This document shows, one piece after another, positions 1-6,655 of a stretch of DNA of 64,000 bases. The notes beneath the pieces are model-generated. The model had not been told where the DNA came from and did no database searches. It was given only the letters and a program-made list of their open reading frames with translations. Position numbers and translations under genes: made by a program. This DNA is from Silanimonas sp. (GTDB taxonomy: Bacteria > Pseudomonadota > Gammaproteobacteria > Xanthomonadales > Xanthomonadaceae): NCBI RefSeq assembly GCF_027530345.1, contig NZ_JAPZQK010000006.1, positions 248,001 through 312,000 of the forward strand, in the 5' to 3' direction. Within the stretch, counting starts at the first letter, position 1, and each line of letters opens with the position of its first letter.

Positions 1-893
1 GTCGCGCGCGGCGCGCTCGCCAGCCAGCTGATCGGCGCTTCGAAGGCCTCTTCCGGCCGACCCGCGGGGTGCAGTTCGACCGCCTGCCCGACGGCCAGCA
101 CCTGCGCCTCGATCTGCGGCAGGCTCAATTCGACTTCGAGGCTGCGGCTGTCCGGCAGGGTGGCGAGGTCATTGCTCGCCCACATCTGCGCGCCGATCTG
201 CGGCTTCTCGCCACCCCAGTTGGTGGCCAGTACGAACACGCCGTCGTGCGGCGCACGCAGCTCCAGCGCGCCGAGGTCATCCTCGCGCGTCTTGACGCCC
301 ATCGCCACGGTGTCGCGCTGCGCCGACAGCACCTGCAGCTCGGCACCGCCGCGCTCGGCGCTCTGATCCTTGCGCCAGTCGAGCACCTCGCGCTTCTCGC
401 CGAGGTAGCGCTCGTCGGCCACGGCGTCGAGGACCACGTTGCGCGCGATGGCCGCGAAGTCGGCTTGGGCATAGCGCGAGGCGATGGCGAGCTGGCTCTG
501 CACCTGGGCGATGTCGACGTCGAGGCGACCCACGCCGATCTCGAGCTCCGCCTGCTTGGAGGCCTGCGACAGCGCATTGCGCTCGAGGTTCAACAGGGCC
601 TTGTCGAGTTCGAGCTGCGTCTGCTCGGCACCGAAGCGCGCGACCACGTCACCGGCTTTCACCGGGCTACCGTCGGGCACCATCCACACCAGCTGGCGCT
701 GCGCCCAGTTCTGCCCCGGCACGACGAGCTTGGTGGCCTTCGCCGCCTTGAGCTCGCCCGAGGCCTCCACCCAGAGTTCGAGCGGCGCGGGCTGCAGCAC
801 TTCCAGCGCCGGGGTCGCCTCCGGCGCGTCGCCGCAGGCGGACAGCGCGGCAAGACCGGCAAACAACGTTGCGAGGCGGAGGGAGCGCGTCAT
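1..893 (-). CDS. HlyD-family periplasmic adaptor lipoprotein (partial, runs off left edge)
   Basis: This gene encodes a membrane-fusion (adaptor) subunit of an ABC or RND-type exporter, bridging inner-membrane pump and outer components in the periplasm. The 297 visible codons begin with a short signal peptide ending in a lipobox, LSAC at residues 17-20, so it should be a lipoprotein. A lipoyl-like half-motif (PDGSPVKAGDVV, about residues 73-84) is followed by a helical, probably coiled-coil hairpin and a second lipoyl half (RAPHDGVFVL). The C-terminal end lies outside the window. The ATG overlaps the stop of the upstream adaptor gene in an ATGA arrangement (890-893), so the two are translationally coupled. 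The sequence resembles the second half of that upstream protein (compare WMVPDGSPVKAGDVV with QMAPDGSRVKAGDVV), which suggests duplication. The cargo cannot be told. Confidence 0.82.
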   Translation of the reverse strand, partial: MTRSLRLATLFAGLAALSACGDAPEATPALEVLQPAPLELWVEASGELKAAKATKLVVPGQNWAQRQLVWMVPDGSPVKAGDVVARFGAEQTQLELDKALLNLERNALSQASKQAELEIGVGRLDVDIAQVQSQLAIASRYAQADFAAIARNVVLDAVADERYLGEKREVLDWRKDQSAERGGAELQVLSAQRDTVAMGVKTREDDLGALELRAPHDGVFVLATNWGGEKPQIGAQMWASNDLATLPDSRSLEVELSLPQIEAQVLAVGQAVELHPAGRPEEAFEAPISWLASAPRA

Positions 894-2830
894 GGCGCGG
901 CCTCCGTGGCTTCGAGTTCGACACCCACCGCCTGGCCGGGACGCAAGCCCGCGGTATCGCCCTCGAGCGAGAGTTCGACATCGATCACCGGAATCGGCTG
1001 GCGGCGCGACTTGTTGCGCACGGCGCTGCCGATGCGCGTCACGCGCGCGTCGATCTGCCGGCCGGCGCCGCCTTCGACGCGCACGCGCGCCTTGGCGCCC
1101 ACCGCAAGGCGCATGAGCTCGCGCTCCGGCGCGGTGGCGCGCACGAGGAGCGTCGCCGGGTCGGGGATCTCGGCCACGGCCTGGCCGATGAACACCTGGC
1201 TGCCGACCTCGAAACGTTCGCCGCGCCAACCGGTCCGGAGGACGAGGATGCCGTCGCGCGGGGCCTTCACCTGCAACTCGGTGACGGCGCGGCCGAGGGT
1301 CGCGACTTCGGTTTCCAGCTGGGTCAATTCGGCCTCGACCAGCACGCGTTCCGCGGCGCGCTGGGCGCGGCCGGCGGCGTAGCGCTGCTCGAACAGCGCA
1401 TCGCGCTGCTCGGCGCGGCTGCGATCGATAACAAGCTTGCGGTACTCCACCGAGCGCAACAGCTCGGCCGGCTGTTCGGTCTTGCGCTCGGCCTTGATGC
1501 GCTCGGCGCGCTGCTCCTCGAGCGTGAGGGCTTCGGTGCGCTCGCGCTCCGCGAGGTCGAGCAGAAGGCGCTCGCGTTCGCTGCGCTTCTCGCGCCGCTT
1601 GCTCTCGGCCTCCTGTAGGCGGCGCTGCACTTCCGCGCCATCGAAGGCCACCACCACATCGCCGGCCTTCACCCGCGAACCGTCGGGCGCCATCTGCGTC
1701 ACCTGGTACTGCCACTGGTTCTCGACCGCCGGTGGTGCGATGGCGTCGCTGCGCGCCGCGGCGATCTCGCCCTCCAGGCGCAGCGTGCCGGCGGTGTTCG
1801 CCGCGGCGGCGGTGCCCGGGGGCGCGGCGGCCGGCGCGGCGTCCGCGATCGGGGCGCCGGCCTCGATGCGCGCGCTCATTCCGGGCTTGAGGGCCAGGCC
1901 AACGGACCCTTCGAGGGTCACTTCGACGGTGAAGTAGCGGCCGCTGCCCCACTCGGCCTTCGGCTCAGGCGCACCGGCGATGCTGGCGATGCGCCCGGTC
2001 AGCGCTCGGCCCGGCAGCGCATCGAAGCGAACCTGCACCGCCTGGCCGGACCGCAGGCCGGGGCGGTCGACTTCGAGCACCCAGGCGCGCACGGCGAGCT
2101 CGCCGGCACCCACCACTTCGCCGATGGCCATGCCGGGATTCGCCGAAGCCCCAACCTCGAAGCGTTGGCCACTCCACGGATGGAAGCCGAACACCGCGGT
2201 ACCGGCCCGGGTGGCGCGCTGCTCGGCGCGGGCGATCTGCCGCTCGGCGAACACGAGGTCGGCCTCGAGCTGGGCCACTTCCAGCGCGCCGTCGCGCGCG
2301 CGGCGCTGCACGCCGGCTTCGGCGCTGGCGAGCTCCTGGCGCTTCAACACGATCTCGCGACGGGCGCGCTCGGCTTCGCCCTGATAGCGGTCGTAATCGA
2401 TGCGCGCGAGGTAGTCGGCCGGGATCGCCGCATCCACTTCGGCCTTGGCCAGCGCGGCCTCGGCGTCGACCAGCGCGAGTGCGGCGTCGACGCGGCGCAC
2501 GTCGAGCTCGGCGCGCTCCTTGTCGATGCGGGCCTTCGCCAGCGCGATCTGCGTCTTCAGCGCGTTGATCTGCGCGGTGGCCGCGCCGGGATCGATGCGC
2601 ACGAGGACGTCACCGGGCTTCACCGCGCCGCCGTCCGCGGCGAGCTGGCGCAGCACGACAGGATTGCTGTTCGACATCGGCGCGTAGATGGTCTCGGCGT
2701 CCGAGGAGCGCACCACGCCACTGAGCATCACGCGGCGCGCGTCGTCGGCCGCGTCGGCCTGCGCATGGACAGGGGCCATGTGCAGCAGGGCCGCCATCGC
2801 GAGGAGCAGGGACCTACTGGCGCTGGTCAT
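890..2830 (-). CDS. Fused tandem HlyD-like periplasmic adaptor protein (two modules)
   Basis: This is a 646-residue secreted adaptor, much longer than the usual 350-420 residues of HlyD/MacA proteins. A Sec signal peptide covers about residues 1-24 (ends PVHAQA). Two adaptor modules follow, at about 34-335 and 348-646. Each has a lipoyl half-motif (KPGDVLVRID; KAGDVVVAFD), a charged alpha-helical hairpin, the returning lipoyl half, and a beta-barrel-like tail (LKPGMSARIEAG; LRPGQAVGVELE). The linker is Ala/Pro-rich (about 325-347). The start overlaps the end of the ATPase gene by 17 bases and the stop overlaps the next adaptor gene, so the three form one operon. I infer that two or three adaptor modules serve one ABC permease lying further left. 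Whether both modules are needed is unknown. Confidence 0.82.
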   Translation of the reverse strand: MTSASRSLLLAMAALLHMAPVHAQADAADDARRVMLSGVVRSSDAETIYAPMSNSNPVVLRQLAADGGAVKPGDVLVRIDPGAATAQINALKTQIALAKARIDKERAELDVRRVDAALALVDAEAALAKAEVDAAIPADYLARIDYDRYQGEAERARREIVLKRQELASAEAGVQRRARDGALEVAQLEADLVFAERQIARAEQRATRAGTAVFGFHPWSGQRFEVGASANPGMAIGEVVGAGELAVRAWVLEVDRPGLRSGQAVQVRFDALPGRALTGRIASIAGAPEPKAEWGSGRYFTVEVTLEGSVGLALKPGMSARIEAGAPIADAAPAAAPPGTAAAANTAGTLRLEGEIAAARSDAIAPPAVENQWQYQVTQMAPDGSRVKAGDVVVAFDGAEVQRRLQEAESKRREKRSERERLLLDLAERERTEALTLEEQRAERIKAERKTEQPAELLRSVEYRKLVIDRSRAEQRDALFEQRYAAGRAQRAAERVLVEAELTQLETEVATLGRAVTELQVKAPRDGILVLRTGWRGERFEVGSQVFIGQAVAEIPDPATLLVRATAPERELMRLAVGAKARVRVEGGAGRQIDARVTRIGSAVRNKSRRQPIPVIDVELSLEGDTAGLRPGQAVGVELEATEAAP

Positions 2831-3491
2831 CGTCCACCTTGCCGTCTTTCATGCGCACCTGCCGCGGCAAGCTGGCGGCCAGCGCCATGTCGTGGGTCAC
2901 CATCACCACGGTCTGTCCCGCGGCGTGCAGTTCATGCAGCAGCGCGAGGATGTCGGCCGCGCTCTTGGAATCAAGGTTGCCGGTGGGCTCGTCGGCGAGC
3001 AGCAGGGCCGGCTCGAGCACCAGCGAACGCGCGATCGCGGCGCGCTGCATCTGGCCGCCCGAAAGCTCCGAGGGCCGGTGTTCCATGCGTGCGCCAAGGC
3101 CGACGCGCTCCAGCAGTTCGCGGGCGCGCGCTTCGACATCGTGGGCGAAGGGCGTGCGCGAGAAGCGCATCGGCAGCAGCACGTTCTCGAGCACCGTCAG
3201 CCGCGGCATCAGGTGGAAGCTCTGGAACACGAAGCCAATGCGGCGGTTGCGCAGGTCACTCAACTGGCCGTCGTCGAGGCCGGCAACATCGGTGCCTTCC
3301 AGGAGGTAGTGGCCGGCGTCGGGGCGGTCAAGGCAGCCGAGCACGTTGAGCAGGGTCGACTTGCCCGAGCCCGACGGGCCGGTGACGCCGACGAACTCGC
3401 CGCGCTCGATGGTGAGGTCGACGCCGTCCAGGGCGTTCACTGTCTGCCCGCCGGTGCGGTACCGGCGTGCAATGTCCTTGAGTTCGATCAT
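2814..3491 (-). CDS. ABC transporter ATP-binding protein, MacB/LolD type
   Basis: This cytoplasmic ATPase would power an exporter or mechanotransmission-type ABC system. At 225 residues it has the usual size of the LolD/MacB ATPase class. Walker A is GPSGSGKST (residues 38-46), the Q-loop is Q90, the signature is LSGGQ (143-147), Walker B is LLLADEP (163-169), the D-loop follows (NLDS), and the switch histidine is H200. All catalytic elements are intact. It is first in the minus-strand operon with the two adaptor genes. The FtsX-like permease expected of this family is not in the window and probably lies to the left. No strong Shine-Dalgarno sequence precedes the ATG. The substrate (peptide, lipoprotein or drug) cannot be deduced. 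Confidence 0.9.
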   Translation of the reverse strand: MIELKDIARRYRTGGQTVNALDGVDLTIERGEFVGVTGPSGSGKSTLLNVLGCLDRPDAGHYLLEGTDVAGLDDGQLSDLRNRRIGFVFQSFHLMPRLTVLENVLLPMRFSRTPFAHDVEARARELLERVGLGARMEHRPSELSGGQMQRAAIARSLVLEPALLLADEPTGNLDSKSAADILALLHELHAAGQTVVMVTHDMALAASLPRQVRMKDGKVDDDQRQ

Positions 3492-3574
3492 GGAGAGCGA
3501 GGATGCCGATGGGCGCGTGATGGTCGCAGCGAGACGGGTCTTTCGGGCTTGGATCGTATCCCTCGGACAGCGAC

Positions 3575-4114
3575 CTACCGGGCGTTCCGAGTTACAACCT
3601 CAGCATTGCCGTTCGAGTCGATAGTGAAAACGAACCGCCAAGCCAAACGAACCGCAACAGGCGTGACCGAGAGCGCACCTGTGCATTCATCATCTGAGGT
3701 CTCGGCAGCGTCAGCTGTCTCGAATTCACACACGGCCGCAGCAAAGTACGGCCAGCGCTCGAGAGTATCCAGAATGCTTTTCCTCATGGCGTTCAAGGAT
3801 TCGGACTGCTCTAGAGCGCAAGGTTCTCCCGGAAATCTCTCAAACTGTACGTCTTGAACGTCGCCCTCGTCCGTCACGGTGTACGAGACGCAGAGTGTCA
3901 CCGCTGTGCCAGTCGGCAATTCATGGTGTTCCGGGAAAGCGGGCAGCGGCAATGGACCAATTTCACCCGGCAACAAAAACTTTTGGTTTGATGCAACCGA
4001 AACCTGCTTTGCTCCAACTGGAAGATTCGCGTAACCCTCGACACGGAGTGCGTCGTGGCGGCAACCGGCGATCATAAGCAGTGCGACAAGAAGAAACACA
4101 GTGGGAAATCGCAT
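3575..4114 (-). CDS. Putative lipoprotein with TonB-C-terminus-like domain
   Basis: The predicted product is a 179-residue lipoprotein; an N-terminal hydrophobic stretch ends in the lipobox IAGC. The mature part contains YTVTDEGDVQDV, then a helix, LERWPYFAAAVC, and a final strand segment RLAWRFVFTID. This order (strand with a G-x-V-x-D-V turn, helix, kW-x-P/Y, last strand) resembles the C-terminal domain of TonB-type energy transducers, but that assignment is inference. The ATG at 4114 was chosen over 4120 and 4168 because AGAG sits about six bases upstream of it. The gene is less GC-rich than its neighbours and follows a small secreted-protein gene across a strong hairpin. A function cannot be assigned. 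Confidence 0.6.
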   Translation of the reverse strand: MRFPTVFLLVALLMIAGCRHDALRVEGYANLPVGAKQVSVASNQKFLLPGEIGPLPLPAFPEHHELPTGTAVTLCVSYTVTDEGDVQDVQFERFPGEPCALEQSESLNAMRKSILDTLERWPYFAAAVCEFETADAAETSDDECTGALSVTPVAVRLAWRFVFTIDSNGNAEVVTRNAR

Positions 4115-4134
4115 CGGCATCTCTGGTGTTGGAA

Positions 4135-4160
4135 GCAGCGACCCGAAATCGGGTCGCTGC
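4135..4160. terminator. 12-bp perfect inverted repeat between the small secreted-protein gene and the lipoprotein gene
   Basis: GCAGCGACCCGA and its exact complement are separated by AA. The stable hairpin begins 8 bases past the stop of the 61-codon gene and ends 21 bases before the lipoprotein start. There is no T-run on either strand, so it may be a processing or attenuation element rather than a full intrinsic terminator. Confidence 0.45.
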
Positions 4161-4168
4161 AGGCGCAC

Positions 4169-4354
4169 TTACTCCAGCGGTCCAGTCTCAGGCAGCTTTT
4201 CGCAAGTCACCACTCTGCCTTTCGCTTCACAAGACCAACCGGGGGGTGAGGGCACGGGTCCATCCGGTAGCGTCGGCGTGGAATCTTCTGCGAATGCCGA
4301 AGCTGACGAGAGAAGCAGACCAGCTAGTACCAATGCTCGATAGTACGATTTCAT
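4169..4354 (-). CDS. Small secreted protein of unknown function (61 residues)
   Basis: The product has a clear Sec signal peptide (MKSYYRALVLAGLLLSSASAFA) and a mature part of about 39 residues that is Pro-rich, contains two cysteines (about residues 42 and 51), and ends PETGPLE. A good ribosome-binding sequence (AAAGGATGATCA before ATG) supports translation. It lies between the Lrp-type regulator and the lipoprotein gene, all on the minus strand. The two cysteines could form a disulfide in the periplasm. I do not recognise the family. Upstream is a TTGACA hexamer with a run of nine G in the presumed promoter spacer, described separately. Confidence 0.6.
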   Translation of the reverse strand: MKSYYRALVLAGLLLSSASAFAEDSTPTLPDGPVPSPPGWSCEAKGRVVTCEKLPETGPLE

Positions 4355-4394
4355 TGATCATCCTTTTTCAAGAGCCGCTTTTTTGCGGCAACGC

Positions 4395-4422
4395 ACCATC
4401 CCCCCCCCTGCACTTTTGTCAA
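4395..4422 (-). promoter_or_regulatory. Possible promoter with a G9 tract in its spacer
   Basis: On the minus strand a perfect TTGACA (4422-4417) is followed by 17 bases ending in nine consecutive G, then a poor -10 candidate (ATGGTG). It lies 41 bases or more upstream of the small secreted-protein start. The poor -10 makes promoter function uncertain. Confidence 0.3.
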
Positions 4423-4442
4423 CCGGCGGATGGGCCTCTGCG

Positions 4443-4889
4443 TTACTTCACCGCACGCAGCACGAAGCTCGAATTGACGTCGGCCACCTGCCCACCGGCC
4501 AGCAGGCGGTCGAGCAGGAAGCGCGAGAAGTGCTCGAGGTCCTGCACCCGGACTTCGATCAGGTAGTCCATGTCGCCGGTCAGCGCGTGGCAGCGCTCCA
4601 CTTCGTCCCAACCGTTGATGCTCTCGGCAAAGCGGGCGATGTCGGCGGCACCGTGGCTCTTCAACTGCACGCGCACGAAGGCGCGCAGGTTCAGACCCAG
4701 CTTCGAGGGATCAACCTCGGCGCGGTAGCCGGTGATCACTCCGTCCGCCTCGAGACGCTGCACGCGGCGCAGGCAGGCGGAAGGCGACAGGTTCACGCGT
4801 TCGGCCAGCTCGACATTGCTCAGCCGCCCTTCCGCCTTCAGGGCGCGCAGCAGGGCGAGGTCGGTGCGGTCGAGCGTCGTCGTCTGCAT
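4443..4889 (-). CDS. Lrp/AsnC-family transcriptional regulator
   Basis: This 148-residue DNA-binding regulator has the standard family length. An N-terminal helix-turn-helix (about residues 5-60, with LSNVELAERVNLSPSACLRRVQRLEADGVI) is followed by the alpha-beta ligand-binding RAM domain (VRVQLKSHG ... CHALTGDMDYLIEVRVQDLEHF). It is divergent from phenylalanine 4-hydroxylase across 126 bases. Lrp-type regulators commonly sit beside, and respond to, amino-acid catabolic genes, so I infer that it controls phhA in response to an aromatic amino acid. That ligand is not shown by the sequence. Confidence 0.93.
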   Translation of the reverse strand: MQTTTLDRTDLALLRALKAEGRLSNVELAERVNLSPSACLRRVQRLEADGVITGYRAEVDPSKLGLNLRAFVRVQLKSHGAADIARFAESINGWDEVERCHALTGDMDYLIEVRVQDLEHFSRFLLDRLLAGGQVADVNSSFVLRAVK

Positions 4890-5015
4890 GTTCGTTTCCT
4901 CACTGCCAAGCCGTGCGCACGATTATTGCTCAATTGGCGCCGATTCCTGCAACTTCGCAAGCCTGTTGCGCCCGTGCGGCGCCACAATAGGCGCCCCTGC
5001 TTCCGGTCACCTGCC
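4890..5015. promoter_or_regulatory. Divergent control region between the Lrp-type gene and phhA
   Basis: This 126-base spacer is notably A+T-rich in its left half (4921-4940, around ATTATTGCTCAATTGG), a composition typical of Lrp-type operators. The TTGC...CAA arms are partly palindromic. A CACAAT element at about 4984-4989 is a possible -10 for phhA. No site can be assigned firmly. Confidence 0.3.
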
Positions 5016-5906
5016 ATGAACGCCCAGCCCCGCCGCGTCGAACACCTGCAGACCGACAAGGGCAGCGTGCCGGTCTACACCACGGCGGTGATCGAGCAGC
5101 CCTGGTCGACCTACAGCGCCACCGACCATGCGGTCTGGACGCAGCTGTTCCGCCGCCAGCGCGAGCTGCTGGTGGGCCGCGCCGACGACGAGTTCCTGCG
5201 CACGCAGGACGCGATGGGCATGGGCGAGGACCGCATTCCGAAGTTCGACGAGCTCAACCGCATGCTGCGCGCGCGCACCGGCTGGGAGCTGATCGGCGTC
5301 GAGGGCCTGCTGCCCGAGCTCACCTTCTTCGAGCACCTCGCCAACAAGCGCTTCCCCGTCACCTGGTGGATCCGCACGCCGGAGCAGCTCGACTACCTCA
5401 GCGAGCCGGACCTCTTCCACGACCTGTTCGGCCACGTGCCCCTGCTGATGAATCCGGTGTTCGCCGACTACATGCAGGCCTACGGCCAGGGCGGCGTGCG
5501 TGCGCACGGCTTCGGGCCCGAGGCGCTGGCGCAGCTGACGCGCTTGTACTGGTACACGGTGGAGTTCGGCCTGATCAACACCGCCGCCGGGCTGCGCATC
5601 TACGGCGCCGGCATCCTCAGCTCGAAGGGCGAGTCGGTGTACTGCCTCGACTCGGCCGCGCCGAACCGCATCGGCTTCGACCTCGAGCGGATCATGCGCA
5701 CGCGATTCCGCATCGACACCTTCCAGAAGACCTACTTCGTCATCGACAGCTACGAGCAGCTGATGGAGGCCACGCGCCCGGACTTCGCGCCGATCTACGC
5801 GCGACTGGCCGGCCAGGACACCCTGCCCGCCGGGCTGGTTCTTGACCGTGACCGGGTGTTCACCCGCGGCAGCGGTGAAGGCTGGTCAAACGACGGCGAC
5901 GTCTGA
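5016..5906 (+). CDS. phhA: Phenylalanine 4-monooxygenase (phenylalanine hydroxylase)
   Basis: The enzyme hydroxylates phenylalanine to tyrosine using O2, non-heme Fe(II) and a tetrahydropterin, in the cytoplasm. The 296-residue length fits single-domain bacterial enzymes. The iron-binding motif HDLFGH supplies His135 and His140, followed by VPLL, and the third ligand is Glu183 in YTVEFGL. The reading frame stays open well upstream, but MNAQPRRVEH begins at the position expected for the family, close after the likely promoter, and the upstream part overlaps the divergent regulator. The divergent Lrp-type gene is the likely regulator. A pterin dehydratase partner (phhB) is not in the window. 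Confidence 0.96.
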   Translation: MNAQPRRVEHLQTDKGSVPVYTTAVIEQPWSTYSATDHAVWTQLFRRQRELLVGRADDEFLRTQDAMGMGEDRIPKFDELNRMLRARTGWELIGVEGLLPELTFFEHLANKRFPVTWWIRTPEQLDYLSEPDLFHDLFGHVPLLMNPVFADYMQAYGQGGVRAHGFGPEALAQLTRLYWYTVEFGLINTAAGLRIYGAGILSSKGESVYCLDSAAPNRIGFDLERIMRTRFRIDTFQKTYFVIDSYEQLMEATRPDFAPIYARLAGQDTLPAGLVLDRDRVFTRGSGEGWSNDGDV

Positions 5907-5974
5907 CGCCGCGCACGTCGCCCGGCGGGCACCGATGGGTATGATCCGGGGACCTTGTTGACCGGAGTCCCGGC

Positions 5975-6655
5975 ATGGTCGTGGCTGCCCGCTTCGTTCC
6001 CTCCTCGCCGGCCGTGGCGTGCGCACTGCTGCTCGGCCTGCTGCCCGGGGCACTGAGCGCCGCGCTCCGCGTCGAGGTCCGCAGCGGCGGGCAGCCGGTG
6101 GCGTCGGCGGTCGTCACGCTGACGCCGATCGGCCGTGCGGCCGCCGTCACACCGATCGATGCGGTGATGGACCAGGTGAACAGTGAGTTCCAGCCACGGG
6201 TGCTGGTGGTGACGAAGGGTTCGCGGGTGCGCTTCCCGAACAGCGACACGATCCGCCACCAGGTGTACTCGTTCTCGGCGGCCAAGCGCTTCGAGCTGCC
6301 GCTGTACACCGGGACGCCGCCGGACCCGGTGGTCTTCGACCGCGCGGGGGTGGTCACGCTCGGCTGCAACATCCACGACTGGATGAAGGGTTACGTGGTC
6401 ATCGTCGAGACGCCGCACCACGCCGTCACCGGGGCGGACGGGCGGGTGACCCTCGACGCGCCGGACGGTGCGTACCTGCTCACCGCGTGGCACGAGCGCC
6501 TACCCACCCCCGACGCGGCGCCGAAGACGCCAATCACGCTGCCGATGGCTGGCCCCGCAACCCTCGAGTTGCCCTTGGCCCCGCCGCCGCCGCCGCGCGG
6601 CACCGACCGCCTGCGCGCCCTGCAGGACAAGTTCCGCACTCCGCCACGTGAGTGA
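5975..6655 (+). CDS. Secreted cupredoxin-domain protein (methylamine-utilisation-like)
   Basis: This periplasmic copper protein of 226 residues has a signal peptide (about 1-29). The cupredoxin fold carries an apparent complete type-1 copper site: His95 (IRHQVYS), then Cys131, His134 and Met137 in CNIHDWM, the CxxHxxM spacing of plastocyanin-like domains. The tail after about residue 195 is Pro-rich. Related proteins are often annotated as methylamine utilisation protein, but no methylamine dehydrogenase genes are present here. The next gene starts with GTG inside its last codons (8-base overlap), so it is the first gene of a four-gene coupled operon. I infer an electron-transfer or copper/redox-sensing role feeding the cyclic-di-GMP protein that follows. 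Confidence 0.85.
   Translation: MVVAARFVPSSPAVACALLLGLLPGALSAALRVEVRSGGQPVASAVVTLTPIGRAAAVTPIDAVMDQVNSEFQPRVLVVTKGSRVRFPNSDTIRHQVYSFSAAKRFELPLYTGTPPDPVVFDRAGVVTLGCNIHDWMKGYVVIVETPHHAVTGADGRVTLDAPDGAYLLTAWHERLPTPDAAPKTPITLPMAGPATLELPLAPPPPPRGTDRLRALQDKFRTPPRE

Noticed and set aside
4374-4389. GCCGC-TTTTTT-GCGGC hairpin as a terminator
   Set aside because: The stem has only five pairs and the T-run is the loop, not the tail; it also lies just upstream of the small secreted-protein start.
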